A stretch of DNA of 8,038 nt from an uncultured Planctomycetaceae bacterium. GTDB taxonomy: Bacteria; Planctomycetota; Planctomycetia; Pirellulales; Pirellulaceae. Each line of letters opens with the position of its first letter. Position 1 is the stretch's first letter. The notes below the pieces were generated by a model. The model was given only the letters and a program-made list of their open reading frames with translations, made no database searches and was not told the DNA's origin. This document shows positions 5,021-8,038 of the stretch, one piece after another. Location: assembly GCA_903921945.1 (NCBI GenBank), contig CAIXSC010000030.1:1-8038 (forward strand), given 5' to 3'. A program made the position numbers and the translations under genes.

Positions 5021-8000
5021 TTACTGGCTGCGGAACGCGCAAGCCAAAATCTCTTGTTGTTCGATCTGATGGGCGGCGGGCGAACCGGTGGCGGGGCTGG
5101 CGGACGCTTGACGAGAAATGCCGGAGAACGGGAAGGTCTGGAACAATTTTTCCCCCAGCATCACTCGCAGGAACCGCCACGCGCCCATATTTTCGGGCTC
5201 TTCCTGGACCCAGTACACGGGCGTGTCGACCGCGTACTGGCTCATCACCGCCCGCAACGGCAAGATTGGCAACGGATAGAGCTGTTCGACGCGAATGATC
5301 GCGACATCGTTGCATTGCCGCTTCGTGCGGTATTCCAGCAGATCATAGTAGATTTTCCCCGAGCACAGGATGACCCTTCGCGTCGGCAGCGTGGTTTCCG
5401 GCCGTTCGTCCGGGATCACCCGTTGGAATCCGCCCTGCACGAAATCGTTAAGCGGCGAGACGACCTTGGGATGCCGCAGGAGGCTCTTCGGCGTCATGAT
5501 CGCCAGCGGTTTGCGCCACTTGCGGAGCACTTGGCGACGGAGCAGATGGAAGAGCTGCGCCGGCGTTGTCGGCGCGGCGACTTGCATGTTGTCCTCGGCG
5601 CACAGTTGAAGCAAACGTTCGAGCCGAGCGCTGGAATGCTCGGGGCCTTGGCCCTCGTAGCCGTGCGGCAGCATCATCACGAGCCCGCTGAGGTGCTTCC
5701 ACTTGTCCTCGGCGCTGGCGATGAACTGATCGACGATCACTTGGGCCACATTCCAGAAGTCCCCGAACTGGGCCTCCCAAGCCACCAAGCCATCGGGCCA
5801 GTCAAGGCTGTACCCATATTCGAAGCCCAGCACGCCCGCTTCGCTGAGTGCGCTGTTGTAAATCTCCAACGGCGCTTGGTCGGCCGCGAGGTGTTTGAGC
5901 GGGCAGTGCTTGGCGCCCGTGACCGTGTCATGCAGCACCGAATGCCGGTGGCTGAACGTCCCTCGTTCGGCATCCTGGCCGGTGATGCGGATCCGTTGGC
6001 CGTCGGTCAACAACGATGCGAACGCTAACGCCTCGCCGGCGGACCAATCAAGAGGCGAATCGCCATGGGCCATTTCCAGCCGTCGCTCGAACAAACGTTT
6101 CAACTTGGGGTGCAAATTGAAACCGTCGGGGAGATGATTGAGTTTGACGAGCAGTTCGGACGCTCGCGACGTCGACAACCCGGTCGCCGGGTCGTCATCG
6201 TCCGGTTCATCGCCGCCACGATAACCTTGCCAGATCGGTGGCAGTTTGTACGGCTTTGGCACGAAGCCTTCTTTATGAGCCGTTTCGAATTCAGCTTCGA
6301 GATGTTGGCGACGTTCCTGGCGGATCTGCTCGGCTTCCTCGACGGTGATTTCGCCCAGCAGCAAGAGTCGCTCCAGGTAGTTGTCCTGGATCGTCTCGCG
6401 ATTCTCGATCATCTGGTACATCTTGGGCTGCGTGAAGCCGGGTTCATCGCCTTCGTTGTGCCCCCAGCGGCGGAAGCAGTACATGTCGATGACCACGTCC
6501 CGCTTGAAGCGTTGGCGAAAGTCGAGCGCGAGACTTACGACCTGGGCAACCGCTGCCGGATCCTCGCCGTTCACATGGAAAATGGGTATCTGCAGCATTT
6601 TCGCCACGTCGGTGGCGTAGGTCGTCGACCGCGCTTCCTCGGGCAACGTGGTGAAGCCGACCTGATTGTTGACGATCACGTGCAGCGTGCCGCCAACCTC
6701 GTAGGCGGGCAGTTGGCTCAAGTTCAACGTTTCCTGCACAATGCCTTCGCCGGCGAACGCCGCGTCGCCGTGGATCAGCAGGGTCAGGCCTCGGGTGCGA
6801 TCCGAGTCTCCGAGGCGATCTTGTTTCGCTCGCGTGCGTCCCATCGCCACGGTATTCACGTATTCTAGATGGCTGGGATTGAAACACAGTGACAGGTGGA
6901 TGTTACGCCCCGACGACGTCTCGTAGTCGTAATTGAAGCCAAGGTGGTACTTCACGTCGCCACCGCCTTGGTACAGGTGAGGCGTGGCGTCCTTGAACTC
7001 CCAAAAGATCTGATGCGGGTGTTTCCGCAAGATGTTGGCCAGCACATTCAGGCGGCCACGATGGGCCATTCCGAGCACGACCGTTTCCACTCCTTGGTCG
7101 GCCACCCGCTCAATCGCCATGTCCAAGAGCGGAATGAGGCTCTCGGCGCCTTCGAGCGAAAACGTCTTCGCCCCGACGTGTTTCCGCCGCACGAACTCTT
7201 CGAACATCACGGCGTCCGTGAGCCGCTTGAGGATCCGCAACTGCTCGTCCCGCGTCAGATTGATGACGTTTTCCGTCTCCTCCATGCGGTGTTGGAGCCA
7301 ATCGCGGACCGCCAAGTCATCGATGTGCATGAACTGGGCGGCGATGTTCCGGCAATACGTGTTCCGAAGACGCTTGATGATCGCGTCGAGCGTTTGCGTG
7401 GATGGACCGCCAATGGAGGTCGTGGAAAACGACCGCTCCAGGTCCGAATCGCCCAGCCGGTGATACTCGAGACTCAATTCGGGCTGCTCGGGGCGTGGCG
7501 CATTGAGCGGATCGATTTTCGCCACCAAGTGGCCACGCACCCGGTAAGCGCGAATCAGTTGGTCGACTCGGTCTTGACGCTGCACCGCCTCGAAGTCGTC
7601 CGTGGACGGGAACACGCTGCGAGCGGCTGGCAAACGCTCCACGCCGGGTGACGCCATGATTTTGGCGCTCGCCACTGGCGGATTGAACAAGCTGCTGGGG
7701 CCGAATGACGGGCGGAATCGAATCCGATCGCCGGCGGCCGCGGCGCCGTTACCGTGACGGCCATTGCCCGCGTGGCTACCGCCAGCGTGTCCATTACCGG
7801 AATGTCCATGGCCGGAATGTCCATGGCCGGCCGAGCCGTTGCCCGATGGCCCGTGGTCGCTCAGCCCGTGGGAACCGCGATCGCCTGAGGATTTTTCCCC
7901 TGCCATCGCGGCGGCCATTTGCGCGAAGTACCCGCGCCACGACTCGGGAACGCGAGCCGGGTCACGCAAGTACTCCTCCATGAGCGACTCGACGTAGGCG

Positions 8001-8038
8001 GCACTTAGGCAATCCAGGTCAACGGTTGAGTGGTTCAT
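5021..8038 (-). CDS. sucA: 2-oxoglutarate dehydrogenase E1 (thiamine diphosphate dependent)
   Basis: E1 decarboxylates 2-oxoglutarate with thiamine diphosphate and reductively succinylates the lipoyl arm of E2; it acts in the cytoplasm in the TCA cycle. The 1005-residue protein starts with the E2-binding helix region (AAYVESLMEEYLRDPARVPESWRGYF, about 13-38). A low-complexity Gly/His/Ser/Asn linker follows (about 47-103, nine His). The E1 catalytic domain includes MAHRGRLNVL (H326) and the cofactor/metal motif GDAAFAGEG (424-432) through NNQVGFTT (457-464). The transketolase-like domain carries GQDAERGTFSHRH (687-699). The C-terminal domain has WVQEEPENMGAW (943-954) and ends with ASASPATG. 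It is about 70 residues longer than the E. coli protein (933), largely because of the linker. The ATG is the last three bases of the window; the following sequence fits the usual family N-terminus, but an upstream start or ribosome site cannot be seen. Confidence 0.96.
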   Translation of the reverse strand: MNHSTVDLDCLSAAYVESLMEEYLRDPARVPESWRGYFAQMAAAMAGEKSSGDRGSHGLSDHGPSGNGSAGHGHSGHGHSGNGHAGGSHAGNGRHGNGAAAAGDRIRFRPSFGPSSLFNPPVASAKIMASPGVERLPAARSVFPSTDDFEAVQRQDRVDQLIRAYRVRGHLVAKIDPLNAPRPEQPELSLEYHRLGDSDLERSFSTTSIGGPSTQTLDAIIKRLRNTYCRNIAAQFMHIDDLAVRDWLQHRMEETENVINLTRDEQLRILKRLTDAVMFEEFVRRKHVGAKTFSLEGAESLIPLLDMAIERVADQGVETVVLGMAHRGRLNVLANILRKHPHQIFWEFKDATPHLYQGGGDVKYHLGFNYDYETSSGRNIHLSLCFNPSHLEYVNTVAMGRTRAKQDRLGDSDRTRGLTLLIHGDAAFAGEGIVQETLNLSQLPAYEVGGTLHVIVNNQVGFTTLPEEARSTTYATDVAKMLQIPIFHVNGEDPAAVAQVVSLALDFRQRFKRDVVIDMYCFRRWGHNEGDEPGFTQPKMYQMIENRETIQDNYLERLLLLGEITVEEAEQIRQERRQHLEAEFETAHKEGFVPKPYKLPPIWQGYRGGDEPDDDDPATGLSTSRASELLVKLNHLPDGFNLHPKLKRLFERRLEMAHGDSPLDWSAGEALAFASLLTDGQRIRITGQDAERGTFSHRHSVLHDTVTGAKHCPLKHLAADQAPLEIYNSALSEAGVLGFEYGYSLDWPDGLVAWEAQFGDFWNVAQVIVDQFIASAEDKWKHLSGLVMMLPHGYEGQGPEHSSARLERLLQLCAEDNMQVAAPTTPAQLFHLLRRQVLRKWRKPLAIMTPKSLLRHPKVVSPLNDFVQGGFQRVIPDERPETTLPTRRVILCSGKIYYDLLEYRTKRQCNDVAIIRVEQLYPLPILPLRAVMSQYAVDTPVYWVQEEPENMGAWRFLRVMLGEKLFQTFPFSGISRQASASPATGSPAAHQIEQQEILACAFRSQ
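7786..7830. repeat. 15-bp in-frame tandem repeat within sucA
   Basis: Two identical 15-bp units (AATGTCCATGGCCGG on the plus strand) at 7801-7815 and 7816-7830 are preceded by a four-mismatch copy at 7786-7800. Because 15 is a multiple of three, each unit adds five residues, giving the GHSGH-type repeat in the SucA linker (about residues 70-85). This suggests recent growth of the linker by slippage. Confidence 0.85.

Noticed and set aside
4952..6028. Long plus-strand open frames opposite sucA (also 6065-6868 and 6896-7651)
   Set aside because: They are shadow frames of the conserved E1 gene; composition follows the codon bias of sucA and no domain is recognisable.

Overview
The window is GC-rich bacterial chromosome. 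It reads most like a planctomycete, possibly of the Pirellulales. This is inferred from family style: the end of a cadherin-like surface protein with the repeat ending typical of planctomycete extracellular proteins, low-complexity TTCG-type repeats between genes, weak or missing Shine-Dalgarno sites, and a tRNA gene without an encoded CCA end. No marker gene here settles the taxonomy.

Layout from left to right. Positions 1-291 hold the C-terminal end of a cadherin-like surface protein on the plus strand. Positions 476-669 hold a compact tRNA-Leu(CAG) transcription unit on the minus strand, with a sigma70-like promoter, the tRNA and a hairpin terminator. A small single-domain rhodanese follows (715-1062, minus). 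A divergent intergenic region with a 14-bp tandem repeat separates it from a class II CCA-adding enzyme/poly(A) polymerase (1219-2610, plus). A five-unit 16-bp tandem repeat covers that gene's stop codon. Then come an inositol monophosphatase-family gene (2745-3536, minus), a five-unit 14-bp repeat with CGATCG cores (3648-3717), and the 2-oxoglutarate dehydrogenase pair sucB (3755-5005) and sucA (5021-8038), both minus and 15 bp apart.

SucA (E1) and SucB (E2) form the core of the 2-oxoglutarate dehydrogenase complex of the TCA cycle; the E3 gene (lpd) is not in view. Two features of the pair stand out. SucB appears to lack the small E1/E3-binding domain that bacterial E2 proteins usually carry between the lipoyl and catalytic domains. 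SucA carries an unusual Gly/His/Ser/Asn-rich linker just after its E2-binding N-terminal helix. The CCA-adding enzyme fits the nearby tRNA gene, which needs CCA added after transcription, although their closeness may be chance.

I found no mobile element, CRISPR array, phage gene or defence system. The genes are mostly housekeeping. The less ordinary content is the set of short tandem repeats between genes and the domain layout of the 2-oxoglutarate dehydrogenase subunits.
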